Shown here: piece after piece, positions 48,092 through 57,784 of the stretch
How the letters are laid out: every line of letters starts with the position of its first letter
Numbering within the stretch: position 1 is the stretch's first letter
NCBI GenBank assembly: GCA_015065135.1
Contig: SVQY01000002.1
Span: 36,734-100,733 of the forward strand
DNA length: 64,000 bases
Reading direction: 5' to 3'
Origin: Oscillospiraceae bacterium
GTDB lineage: Bacteria > Bacillota > Clostridia > Oscillospirales > CAG-272
Made by a program: the position numbers and the translations under genes
The notes under the pieces: generated by a model
Databases searched by the model: none
What the model was told of the DNA's origin: nothing
Seen by the model: only the letters and a program-made list of their open reading frames with translations

Positions 48092-48739
48092 ATGGATCAG
48101 AACAAAAAAGAGTACGACCCCTTTGACGAGGATGATTTTTTCGCCCTTGACGATGACGAGGACAGCGAGGAGCAGGAAGCCGAGAGCGCTGCCGAGGATG
48201 CCGAGGACGGGGAGGATGCCGACGAGGATGCCGGCAAGGAAACCGACGACGAGGACCCCGACGAGGAGGACGATCCCGACGAGGAGGACGATCCCGACGA
48301 GGAGGATCCCGATGAGGAGGGCACCGACGGCGGTGAGAAGGGCGGCAAGAGCGACGGTGCCGAGGAAAAGGGCACCGACTTTGCGGCAAGGGAGGAGAGT
48401 GACCGACTGGAGATCGAAAAGGCGTTCCCCGGCATCACCCTGAAATCCCTGAAGGATCTGAAGAACGCAAAGCGCTTCGGCGAGCTGCGGGACAAGGGAA
48501 TGACCGCCACCGAAGCATTCCTTGCCACCAACCACGAGCTGCTGACCCGACAGGCGGAGCAGCAGGGTGCCGGAAAAGCCACCGGCAAGGCACACCTGCA
48601 GAGCGTGGCGGGGAAGGCAGGCGCAAGGGCTGCCGGTCAGATGACGAGACAGGAGCGCGCCTTTGCAAGAGAGTTCTTGCCCGACGGGATGTCGGACAAG
48701 GACATCGAGAAGCTGTACAACAGCGTTAAAACCCAATAA
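48092..48739 (+). CDS. Putative scaffolding protein, strongly acidic N-terminus
   Basis: Directly before the capsid gene; (D)DPDEED repeats; charged helical C-terminus. Confidence 0.65.
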   Translation: MDQNKKEYDPFDEDDFFALDDDEDSEEQEAESAAEDAEDGEDADEDAGKETDDEDPDEEDDPDEEDDPDEEDPDEEGTDGGEKGGKSDGAEEKGTDFAAREESDRLEIEKAFPGITLKSLKDLKNAKRFGELRDKGMTATEAFLATNHELLTRQAEQQGAGKATGKAHLQSVAGKAGARAAGQMTRQERAFAREFLPDGMSDKDIEKLYNSVKTQ

Positions 48740-48760
48740 CAACAGAAAGGAATTTGAAAA

Positions 48761-49876
48761 ATGGGAGTAGTTTTTTCCACCACAAACAGTGGTATCAATG
48801 AGCAGAACAATGCACTGATCGGCAGATACGAGACCCCGATCAGGATGATCATCAAGAACGAGAGCGACCAGTGCGCCAAGAACGATGATCTGGTAAAGGC
48901 ACTTTTCGAGGTGCAGAAATCCAAGAAATTCGGTGAGAGCATCGTGACCGAGAACGAGTTCGATCTCTTTACCCCCACCGACGAGGGCGGCAAGGCGCCC
49001 AACGTCACCTACAAGACCGTTGCGGAGAAGTTCCTGAAGCACACCACCTTCAAGAGCCAGTTCCGCATCACCCAGGAGATGATGGAGGACTCCCTCACCA
49101 ATCAGATCACCGCGAAGGCAGAGAAGCACACCCGCTCCTACTACCGCACCCGTAATCTGTTTGCCTCCAAGCTGCTCTCCGGTGCCCTTGGCGGCGCGGA
49201 TGGCACCAACAAGACCATCACCTTTGGCTCCAAGAGCGCGCAGAAGACCTTCGACATCACCACCGCTGACGGCAAGGCGCTCTTTTCCGCTCTGCACGAG
49301 ACCGGCGCCAACCGCTTCTATCACATCCTCGGCTCCGGTGTGAAGATCTCCAACGCCGCCGTGAAGGCAGCCCTTTCCGCGGGCGTGGAGAAGATCCGCA
49401 ACATGAAGGATGAGACCGGCTATGCCATGGGCTACACCGCCGATACCATCGTGATCCCCGGCGACGACTACCCGCTGGAGCAGGCAGTGAAGGAGGTGCT
49501 GGGCTCCGAGTACGGCAACGGCGAGGGCGGCGTGCTTTCCGGCTCCATCAACATCCATTACGGCAACTGGACCCTGGTGGTGGATCCCCTGTGGGTACGC
49601 GCCGACAAGACCGTGCATCCCATTGTGGTGATGTCCTCGCAGGCGCGCCGCAATCTGCAGGCTGCCATCTTCTTTGACCGTCGCCCCCTCACCATCCGCG
49701 CACACGTGGATCAGGAGACCGACGACTACATCTGGAACGGCTCTGCCCGTATGGTGGGCGGCTTTACCACCCACAAGCACGCGTGCCTGTTTGAGATCCT
49801 GGACAACAACACCACGGTGCTGCTGGATAAGGGTGTCGCCGGCACCTCCACCGAGTCCCAGCTGATCTCGCTGTAA
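48761..49876 (+). CDS. Major capsid protein
   Basis: 371 aa after scaffold candidate; MGVVFSTTNSGINEQNNALIGRYETPIRMIIKNESDQCAKND...FKSQFRITQEMMEDSLTNQI...RTRNLFASKLLSGAL. Confidence 0.8.
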   Translation: MGVVFSTTNSGINEQNNALIGRYETPIRMIIKNESDQCAKNDDLVKALFEVQKSKKFGESIVTENEFDLFTPTDEGGKAPNVTYKTVAEKFLKHTTFKSQFRITQEMMEDSLTNQITAKAEKHTRSYYRTRNLFASKLLSGALGGADGTNKTITFGSKSAQKTFDITTADGKALFSALHETGANRFYHILGSGVKISNAAVKAALSAGVEKIRNMKDETGYAMGYTADTIVIPGDDYPLEQAVKEVLGSEYGNGEGGVLSGSINIHYGNWTLVVDPLWVRADKTVHPIVVMSSQARRNLQAAIFFDRRPLTIRAHVDQETDDYIWNGSARMVGGFTTHKHACLFEILDNNTTVLLDKGVAGTSTESQLISL

Positions 49877-50739
49877 TGACCTACCGGGAATTGAAGGAGG
49901 AGGTCATCGATCTCGGCTTTGACTCCCGGATCGACGACCCCCGCGTGCTGGTATCGGCGACGAATCGCGCCGTGCGCCATATCCGTCGCTTTTACCCCGC
50001 CCGCGAGCGATCGGTATTTTTGCAGACGGCACCCGTCTGCCATCACCCTGCGGCGACCCCTGTGCCCACCGCCCTTCGCTTTGAGGGGCGGGAGGTGGCG
50101 GCGTTCTCCTTTTCCTACGTGGGAGAAGGGAGCATGACCCTGCGCTTTGGGGAGGAGACCCGCACCGAGGCGCTTGCGGCGCCCGGGTGGCGTGACAAAA
50201 AGGTGATCCTGCCCGCCCGTCTGGATCTGCAGGTCACCTTCAACGGCAAGGCCCACCTGACGGTGCGGCACTTTGCCATGCTGCCCCTGACCGACAGCAC
50301 CGACTGTGAGGCGCTGCTGCCCGTTTGCGAGGAGCGGACGGTCTGCTATGACCTGAAGGAGGCGAACCCCCGCTTTCTTGCCCTTGGCGGTGTGCCGCAG
50401 CGGTCTGACGGCACCGGGATCCATAACTACACCCTGACGGGCAGTCTGCTGCGACTGCCTGCAGAGCATTGCGGCACCGTGACGGTATCGGTCATCCGCT
50501 TGCCCTGCACGGCGACGCTGGAATGCTTTACCGGGGCGCTGCAGGATACCGAGCCCGATTGCCCCGCGGAGCTTGTGGATCTGCTGCCGCTGCTGGTTGC
50601 CTCCTACCTCTGGCTGGATCTGGAGCCGGAGAAGGCGCAGTATTACAAATCCTGCTTTGACGAGCAGTACCGTATGTGGCGGCTGCAGCAGAGCTTCAAG
50701 GGTGACGGCACAGTGACGAGCAGAAAGGGGTGGCACTGA
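49876..50739 (+). CDS. Phage head-tail connector/adaptor protein
   Basis: Overlaps the capsid stop (TAATG); MTYRELKEEVIDLGFDSRIDDPRVLVSATNRAVRHIRRFYP; position after capsid. Confidence 0.55.
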   Translation: MTYRELKEEVIDLGFDSRIDDPRVLVSATNRAVRHIRRFYPARERSVFLQTAPVCHHPAATPVPTALRFEGREVAAFSFSYVGEGSMTLRFGEETRTEALAAPGWRDKKVILPARLDLQVTFNGKAHLTVRHFAMLPLTDSTDCEALLPVCEERTVCYDLKEANPRFLALGGVPQRSDGTGIHNYTLTGSLLRLPAEHCGTVTVSVIRLPCTATLECFTGALQDTEPDCPAELVDLLPLLVASYLWLDLEPEKAQYYKSCFDEQYRMWRLQQSFKGDGTVTSRKGWH

Positions 50740-53700
50740 TGGCACGCAGAAAATATGCGGATCTTGCCGCGGCGCGCACCGAGTATGCGCGGCTGCTGCC
50801 CGACACCAAGCAGGGCTTCAGGGGGGTGGATCTTGCATCCTCCCCCCACAGAGCAGCGCCCTATCGCCTGCCCGATTGCAGGAATATGTACCGCGACTAT
50901 CGCAGCGACGAGGGCGGCGCGGTGGAGACGATCCCCGGCTTCCGCCGCCTTGCCTCGCTGGAGACGTATATCAAAGAAACCGAGCCTTACTGTGCGGCGG
51001 ATGAGATCTTCGGTCTCCACCGCTTTGATGCCCTTGGGGACACCTATCTTTGCGTGCATAAGGGCGCGCGGCTTTACCTTTGCAAGGAGTCGGAGGTCGA
51101 TACCGGCCCGTGGATATCACCCACGGACAGCTTTGTGAAGGCAAGCCCCTCGGTCTCCTTTGCCTACAACGGCTTTCTCTATCTGCTGGACGGGCACGGC
51201 TACAGCATGGTGAGCGCGAGGGAGGTGGACGGAGAGCGCTGTTTTTTTTCAACGTCTCTTTCTCCGGACGCGCCCCTGGTGTACACGCCCCTGGTCTATG
51301 CCTTTGGCAAGCGTTACGAGCAGCGGAATATGCTTTCCGATGCTTACCGCGTGCGGGAGCTGGGCAGCGCCCTGACCGACGCTGCACCGAGCGAAGCCGG
51401 ACAGGAGACCGCGAGCTCCAAATACGTCGGACAGGACGGCTTTGCTTATTTGAGCAGCTATACGTCGTCGCAGGTCTTTGAGAATACCCGTGCCACCTTT
51501 GGTATATTGCAGGATTGCAGCGACCTTGTCCATTCGGAAGCAGGGACGGTGATAGCTTCCAATCTGACCGGCCTGGCGCTGGTGCTGACAGGGGAGACGG
51601 ATTGCAGCCCGAGAGAGACGTCCTTTGCCTGCTACACAGGACTGACCGCGCTGTATCTGCGCACCGAGGGCAGCGGCGTGCTGAAGCTGCCCGCCCGCTC
51701 CGACGGCACCGCCGCAGCCTCCTACGGCTTTCGCATGAGCGATGGTGGCAGGGTGTTTTACAGCAAGCCCCTTGGTGATGAGGGGAAGATGTTTGAGGAT
51801 ATGGCGGCAGCCTCTGCCTATCTGCCCCCCAACGTGACGCTGCACAGGGGGGAGACGGTGGAGCTTATGCTGGACGACACCGTCGGCATCGTGCTTGGCG
51901 GCATAGACTCGGGCAATTTCCGCCTTGGCTCTGCCCCTGTTGATACGGATACGGACCACCCCGTAGGCTTTTACGCCAACGAAAGCGGCGCGGGCGTGTT
52001 GACGGCGCTGGACAGTGCCCCCGCGGGACGGTATTTCTATCACGGCAAGGTCGCCAACAAGGATGGCGTGAACGAGCGCGTGATATGGCTGCGGGTACAG
52101 GTGCTGGAGGAGGGCGAGACATGGGAGCCGGTGCAGGACGTATTCGGCTACGATGCGGTGCCCACCGTGATGCAGCTGCCCGAAAAGACAAAGCGGATCC
52201 TGCACGCAAGGGACGGGGATTACGAGGTCCCCGTGGGCACGGTACTGGACGAAGCCGGGAACGTGGTAGCCGTTGGCGGTATGCTGCGGCGGGGCGAGAA
52301 TACGGTCGAGATCGAGGCGGAGGCGACCCCCTACCGCTTTCAGACGGCGGACGGCGACTATCAGGGCACCGGCATGGAAGCCATTCACGGCTGCACCCTG
52401 GCGGCGATCTACGACGACCGCATCTTCCTTTCCGGCAATCCGTCGCTGCCCAACACCGTATTTTACAGCCAGCGAAACGACACGGGAGAAAACGACCCCC
52501 GTTATTTCGGCGTGCTGAATTACGTGAACGACGGGGAGGGCTTTGACCCCGTTACCGCCATGTTCAGCTTTTCCGACACCCTTTGCGTGGCGAAGAAGAA
52601 TGCCGTTTACTACCATCAGGGCGCGGACGGGGACGATATAGCGACCAGGATCTACCCCGCGGTACGGGGCAATATGGGTCTTGGCTGTCTTGGCGCCTGC
52701 TGCAATTTTCTGGACGACCCCGTGATGCTGACAAGAGAAGGCGTGTGGGGCGTGAACAAGGAGACCCTGACCCTGGAGCGCACCCTTGGCAGAAGATCCG
52801 CCCTGATAGACCCGAGGCTGCTGAAGGAGCAGGAGCCCGAGCGCGCCGTTATGGTGGAATGGGAGGGCTATCTCTGCCTTTTTATAAACGGAAACGTTTA
52901 TATGGCGGACTCCCGTGCCATGTACACCGACGATCAGGGGAACACCCAGTATGAATGGTGGTACCTGACCGATATCGGCGTATGGCGCCCCGACACGGGC
53001 GTGCGGCAGCATTACTGGAGATCCGTGACGGGCGAGCTGCTTTATGAGGGCACCTCTCTGGAGGGGCTGACTGCCACCTTTGACGGCGGCACCTACACCC
53101 TTGCCGCCACCGACCTGGATCTGCGGTTTTCTGCCGACGAGGTAAAGACCGTGACCTTCAAGCTGAACGGAGACGTGGAGAACAGGCTTTCCGGCGCCTT
53201 GCGCGAGGGGCGGCTGTATCTGGTATACCAAACCGACGAGCTGGAGCGGGAGGGCAGGTTTTATGCCGCACACCATCCGCTGGTGATGGGCGCACGGCTC
53301 TTTTTTGCAGCGGATGGGGCGGTATTTCTTTTCAATAACGACAAGCGCGGCGAGAGCGTTGACGGCGAGGAGATGCCGCCCGACAGGCTGCACCGCAGCT
53401 TTTATCACTTTGACGGCTGCAGCATTGACAGCCGCTTTTCCACGCGACTGGACGATTGCGACGTGCCGCACCTGACCAAAAGCACCTCGCCGAGATCGCT
53501 GACCGTCCGCTCGAAGCGGATGGACGGCTCCTCCTTCTCGCTGCACGTGTACACCGACCGCGATCCCGCTTACCGCGAGGACTTTACGGTAGCGCCCCAG
53601 ACGGCGTACGGCGCGGACTATGCCGCCACCGCCTATCTTGCGGGGCAGGGCATTGTGACGGTGGGCGGTGAGCACCGCAAGGGCTGGCTGGAGAAGCAAT

Positions 53701-53789
53701 ACACCCTTTGTGACGGCGGTTACCGGCATCCCTTTGGGATCTACAGCATCTCTTACCGATATCGCATAGCCGGGAGGATCAAGGAATGA
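50739..53789 (+). CDS. Phage tail hub/stabilisation (gp10-like) structural protein
   Basis: Large beta-rich protein; SPHRAAPYRLPDCRNMYRDYRSDEGGAVETIPGFRRLA; YDDRIFLSGNPSLPNTVFYSQRND; position after connector. Confidence 0.55.
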   Translation: MARRKYADLAAARTEYARLLPDTKQGFRGVDLASSPHRAAPYRLPDCRNMYRDYRSDEGGAVETIPGFRRLASLETYIKETEPYCAADEIFGLHRFDALGDTYLCVHKGARLYLCKESEVDTGPWISPTDSFVKASPSVSFAYNGFLYLLDGHGYSMVSAREVDGERCFFSTSLSPDAPLVYTPLVYAFGKRYEQRNMLSDAYRVRELGSALTDAAPSEAGQETASSKYVGQDGFAYLSSYTSSQVFENTRATFGILQDCSDLVHSEAGTVIASNLTGLALVLTGETDCSPRETSFACYTGLTALYLRTEGSGVLKLPARSDGTAAASYGFRMSDGGRVFYSKPLGDEGKMFEDMAAASAYLPPNVTLHRGETVELMLDDTVGIVLGGIDSGNFRLGSAPVDTDTDHPVGFYANESGAGVLTALDSAPAGRYFYHGKVANKDGVNERVIWLRVQVLEEGETWEPVQDVFGYDAVPTVMQLPEKTKRILHARDGDYEVPVGTVLDEAGNVVAVGGMLRRGENTVEIEAEATPYRFQTADGDYQGTGMEAIHGCTLAAIYDDRIFLSGNPSLPNTVFYSQRNDTGENDPRYFGVLNYVNDGEGFDPVTAMFSFSDTLCVAKKNAVYYHQGADGDDIATRIYPAVRGNMGLGCLGACCNFLDDPVMLTREGVWGVNKETLTLERTLGRRSALIDPRLLKEQEPERAVMVEWEGYLCLFINGNVYMADSRAMYTDDQGNTQYEWWYLTDIGVWRPDTGVRQHYWRSVTGELLYEGTSLEGLTATFDGGTYTLAATDLDLRFSADEVKTVTFKLNGDVENRLSGALREGRLYLVYQTDELEREGRFYAAHHPLVMGARLFFAADGAVFLFNNDKRGESVDGEEMPPDRLHRSFYHFDGCSIDSRFSTRLDDCDVPHLTKSTSPRSLTVRSKRMDGSSFSLHVYTDRDPAYREDFTVAPQTAYGADYAATAYLAGQGIVTVGGEHRKGWLEKQYTLCDGGYRHPFGIYSISYRYRIAGRIKE

Positions 53790-56737
53790 TCGAAAAAATT
53801 ACCGATATACAGCGGCACCGTGCCTCGATGGAGACCGTTGCCAACAGACCGAACGACCGCACCGGCTTCGGCTCCGCGGGGCTGACCCCCGCAGAGCTGA
53901 AGGCGCGGATGTCGGCGCTTGCCAACCTTGCCATCGATAAGCTCAACGAGATCATCGGTGCGCTGGGGGACGACGCGGAGGGCAGCGCGCTGCTGGATGC
54001 GCTGTACGTTGCCGTGGCAAGCGAGCAGGACGATGAGAAGCGGATGTCCCTTTCCTATTGGGTGGGGCGCGTGGAGCGACTGCTGGAGGAAAGAAAAAAG
54101 ACCGCCGTGACGGGCGTGCGGTACGATGCCGAAAAAGAGAAGCTGACCGTTGCCTTTGGGGACGGCAGTACCGAGGTGCTGGACGGGCCGAGGCGCGGTC
54201 TGCCCGGTTTGCCCGGCGCGGATGGCAAGGACGGTGCGGACGGTGTTTCGCCTACTGTGACCACCGAGCGCGTGGAGGGTGGCTACAGGATCACCGTCAC
54301 CGCCGCGAATGGCCAGAGCACCTTTATTTTGCCCGACGGCGCCAAGGGTGCAACCGGCGACCCCTTCCGCATTGCCAAGACCTACACGAGCGTGGCGGCG
54401 ATGCACGCGGGATTTGCCACCGACAATGTGCCCGAGGGGGGCTTTGTACTGATTGCCACGGGATCTGTGGAGGATGCGGATAATGCTAAGCTCTTTGTGA
54501 AGGGCACCGAGGCCTATCAATATCTGATCGACCTGTCGGGCGCTACGGGCATCAAGGGCGAGCAGGGTGTGGGAGTGCGGAGCATTACCAAGACCGGCAG
54601 CGCGGGTCTTGTGGACACCTATACCGTGACCCTGACCGATGGCAGCACCTCTACGTTTACCGTAAAGAACGGCAAGGACGGTGAGGACGGTACCGACGGT
54701 AAGGACGGTGCGCCCGGCGCGGACGGCGCCCCCGGTAAGGACGGCGTTTCGCCCACTGTTACCGTGACCGAGACCGCCGCCGGGCATATCGTGCGGATCA
54801 CCGATGCAAGCGGCACCAAGAGCTTTACCGTGAAGGACGGCGCGGACGGTGACGGCGGTGGCAGCAGCGGCAGTGCAGAGGTGCTGCGAAACACCGTTTT
54901 GCTGAAGGCGCGGCTGGGGTATCACATCGATGGCTCCAGTAACACATCTTACCTGGTGACCTCCGCGGCGCTCTCGGACGAGATCCTGCCGAACACCACC
55001 TACCTGATCAACGGGGAGGCGCACACCTCCGACGAGAACGGCGTGGTCAGCAGCTTTGCGAGCCACGGCGGATATCTGGAATACACGCTGACCCTTTCCG
55101 GCAGGACGGCGACGGTGAACATCACCTACGACTATTACAGCATATATGACTATCCAATATATGAAAGCGACAACGGTCGATATATTGATCTGGAGGTGGT
55201 GGGCCCCGGTGCCTTTACCTGCCTTGCCTATCTGCAGCTGAACAGTGACCAGGGCGGCGACGGTCCCAATCTCTATCATGCAGAGCCGCTGACAGTGCAG
55301 CCTGTGGCATACCGTAACGTCTACGTATACAGCACAGCGTATCAGACCGTTGTGCAGACCATTGTGCTGGATGAAAACGGGACGTTCCCCGAGACCCATA
55401 TCCTGACCGATCCCGCCTGCTGCACTGTGAATCTTGCTCTGCAGAACGGTTTGGCGGAAATGACCTTCGGCTTCTTTGAAGGGCACAGCGACGGTGCGAT
55501 CTGCCTTCTGACCGAGGTGGACGGCGTGACGAATCTTTCCGGAGGGACGAGCTCCGGCGGCGGCGCGACGGCCGTATACAGATTTGATTACTACAGTAAT
55601 TACAATTCCGATTGCTACATTCCCCTGGATCCTGCCAAGATCTATCTGATCACCTGCTTTGAGAGCGGAAACTACGAAAGGCAGTTGGTGATAGAGCGCG
55701 GAATCGTTCGCGCGGATTACGGCAGCTGCGACTCGATTATGACCTGTGAATATTACGCATACTCCGATCAGCTGTACGTTACTTGCTATGGCTCCTTGCT
55801 TGTCGCGGTGCAGGAGATCGCGGAGTATACCGAGACCACCTGCTTTATGCCCGGCACCAGGATCCTGCTCCGCGATCCCGTGACCAAGGAGCTGTACGAG
55901 AAGCCCATCGAGGACGTGCAGCCCTTTGAGTACGCGGCGTTCTGGCATCCCGGCAAGGGGCGGCTGTCTGCCACCCGCATTGTGGCGCCGCCCATTGTGG
56001 GAGAGTGCACCGAATACGACCGCCTGACCTTCTCTAACGGCACCACCGTGGACGTGTACGGCGTGCAGTTCTTCTGGAACGTGGACACCGACCGCCTGCA
56101 GAACTGGGCATCCATGAAGCCCGGCACCCGTGTGTGCACCAGCACCGGCGATATCGTGGAGTACGTCGGCCATGAGCATATCGTGAGCGACCTGCCCGTG
56201 AAGCACTACACTCTGCTGCCCTTTATGGGGAGATACCTTGCCAACGGCATTCAGGTGGGAGACAAGCGCGAGCTGATATTGCCCCGATTGCTGCAGCCCG
56301 AGAACAAGCGCTATTGGCGGATGCTGCCCGAGCGGGACCAGGAAAACCTGAAGCGCGCCTTTGGCAGCGGCATGCGGCGCCGAAACTGGCGCTACAGCAA
56401 GGAGGCCATGGAGGTGCGGCAGAGGTTCCGCCGTCAGCGCGAGGCGCTGGAGGGCGAGGAGAAAACGGCGCAGGCGTACCTTGACTATACCGATCACGAG
56501 GTGACCAAGCTTGCCGAGGGTGTGATCACCGAGGGCGAGTTTGAGCCCGTGCGGGAGGAGCGCGCCGCAGCAAGGGCCAGGGTGAAGCAATGCCGTGCGG
56601 AGCTTGCCGAGCTGCAGCCCGCGGAGGAGGCGGAGATCGAGGCGGTGCGCGCAGCCATTGCCAACACCTACGTGCCGCGGCACGCAGGAAAATTCAAAGG
56701 AAAGACCAGATGCGTTCTGGAGGAAGGAGAAACGTGA
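53786..56737 (+). CDS. Tail fibre protein with collagen-like segments and a Hint (intein/hedgehog-like) domain
   Basis: GLPGLPGADGKDGADGVSP and GKDGEDGTDGKDGAPGADGAPGKDGVSP; CFMPGTRILLRDPVTKELYEKPIEDVQPF ... HYTLLPFMGRYLANGIQVGD. Confidence 0.75.
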   Translation: MIEKITDIQRHRASMETVANRPNDRTGFGSAGLTPAELKARMSALANLAIDKLNEIIGALGDDAEGSALLDALYVAVASEQDDEKRMSLSYWVGRVERLLEERKKTAVTGVRYDAEKEKLTVAFGDGSTEVLDGPRRGLPGLPGADGKDGADGVSPTVTTERVEGGYRITVTAANGQSTFILPDGAKGATGDPFRIAKTYTSVAAMHAGFATDNVPEGGFVLIATGSVEDADNAKLFVKGTEAYQYLIDLSGATGIKGEQGVGVRSITKTGSAGLVDTYTVTLTDGSTSTFTVKNGKDGEDGTDGKDGAPGADGAPGKDGVSPTVTVTETAAGHIVRITDASGTKSFTVKDGADGDGGGSSGSAEVLRNTVLLKARLGYHIDGSSNTSYLVTSAALSDEILPNTTYLINGEAHTSDENGVVSSFASHGGYLEYTLTLSGRTATVNITYDYYSIYDYPIYESDNGRYIDLEVVGPGAFTCLAYLQLNSDQGGDGPNLYHAEPLTVQPVAYRNVYVYSTAYQTVVQTIVLDENGTFPETHILTDPACCTVNLALQNGLAEMTFGFFEGHSDGAICLLTEVDGVTNLSGGTSSGGGATAVYRFDYYSNYNSDCYIPLDPAKIYLITCFESGNYERQLVIERGIVRADYGSCDSIMTCEYYAYSDQLYVTCYGSLLVAVQEIAEYTETTCFMPGTRILLRDPVTKELYEKPIEDVQPFEYAAFWHPGKGRLSATRIVAPPIVGECTEYDRLTFSNGTTVDVYGVQFFWNVDTDRLQNWASMKPGTRVCTSTGDIVEYVGHEHIVSDLPVKHYTLLPFMGRYLANGIQVGDKRELILPRLLQPENKRYWRMLPERDQENLKRAFGSGMRRRNWRYSKEAMEVRQRFRRQREALEGEEKTAQAYLDYTDHEVTKLAEGVITEGEFEPVREERAAARARVKQCRAELAELQPAEEAEIEAVRAAIANTYVPRHAGKFKGKTRCVLEEGET

Positions 56738-57426
56738 TGAAAAAGTATCTGATCGCATTTGCGGTGGCGCTGCTGCTGTTGGCGCTGCCTATTACCGCCC
56801 TTGCCGCAGAGGCGGTGGAGGGCCCCGAAATCCCCCCTGAATTGGCGACCGACACCGAGGGTGTGGTCGCGGCAGGGGATGGCGCCGAAAACGCCACAGA
56901 GGACGAGAATTGGTTTGAGACGGCAAAGGAATTTGTTATGGAGAACGCCTCCGGCATTATCGTTTCGCTGTTCTCTCTTTACATGGCATTTCCCAAGGTC
57001 GGCGGCATTGCCGCGCTGATCGCCATTCTGCGCGATGTGCGGCTGATGATGTCGGCGCTGAAAAAGGGTATTGACGATAAGAGCAACCCCGACTCCATTG
57101 GCAACAAGCTCTCGCTGCAGGGGGACGCATGGGTGCGCTTTATGAACGACCTTGCCCCCAAGCTGGACGCGCTGGAGGAGGGGCTTGCCGAGCTGAAGGC
57201 AAGCCGCATCAGCGCGGAGAGGCAGCGCGCCGCACTGCTTGCGGTGGAGGAGGGCGTGGAGCTGATGGCAAAGGAGTTCAACGACCTGATCTCCATCTCC
57301 ACCGGCATTTCCGCCAAGCAGAAGGCGAACATGGAGGAGGAGTTTATGGTTGCCAAGGCACATCTGCATCTTGCGGTAAAGGAGGCGCTGGAGGGTGACG
57401 AACAAGTGGAAAAGACGACTGCTTAA
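56737..57426 (+). CDS. Phage-encoded secreted/membrane protein
   Basis: MKKYLIAFAVALLLLALPITALA signal peptide, second TM; overlaps the preceding stop. Confidence 0.6.
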   Translation: MKKYLIAFAVALLLLALPITALAAEAVEGPEIPPELATDTEGVVAAGDGAENATEDENWFETAKEFVMENASGIIVSLFSLYMAFPKVGGIAALIAILRDVRLMMSALKKGIDDKSNPDSIGNKLSLQGDAWVRFMNDLAPKLDALEEGLAELKASRISAERQRAALLAVEEGVELMAKEFNDLISISTGISAKQKANMEEEFMVAKAHLHLAVKEALEGDEQVEKTTA

Positions 57427-57784
57427 CACCGCGGGCTTTATTGCCTCGGTGGGAATGCCCGTGGGAGCGGCGATCGCGGTATTCCCGCGGGAAAAGCCGA
57501 CTGCCTTTCTGGAATATCTCAATCTTTCCACCGCCGCCTTTGCGGTGATCCTGGTGATCGCGGCGATCACCGCCATGCGCTTTTTCAACACGCGGATCGC
57601 CATCCCGAAAAACGGCGTGATCTTCTCGCTGCTGCTGTACTTTCTGATACGCGGCGTGCGGGTGATCATCGATCCCTTTGAGACCATCGCCTTCTGGCTG
57701 CTCATTGGCAATATAGCGGGCTGGATCTGCTATTTCATTGCCGATAAGAAATATGGGGAGGTAGGGAATAATGGAAAGCCCTGA
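57395..57784 (+). CDS. Small multi-pass phage membrane protein (129 aa)
   Basis: Several hydrophobic segments; operonic overlaps on both sides. Confidence 0.6.
   Translation: MTNKWKRRLLNTAGFIASVGMPVGAAIAVFPREKPTAFLEYLNLSTAAFAVILVIAAITAMRFFNTRIAIPKNGVIFSLLLYFLIRGVRVIIDPFETIAFWLLIGNIAGWICYFIADKKYGEVGNNGKP

Noticed and set aside
53786-56737. Diversity-generating retroelement target in the tail fibre
   Set aside because: No reverse transcriptase or template repeat was seen in the window.
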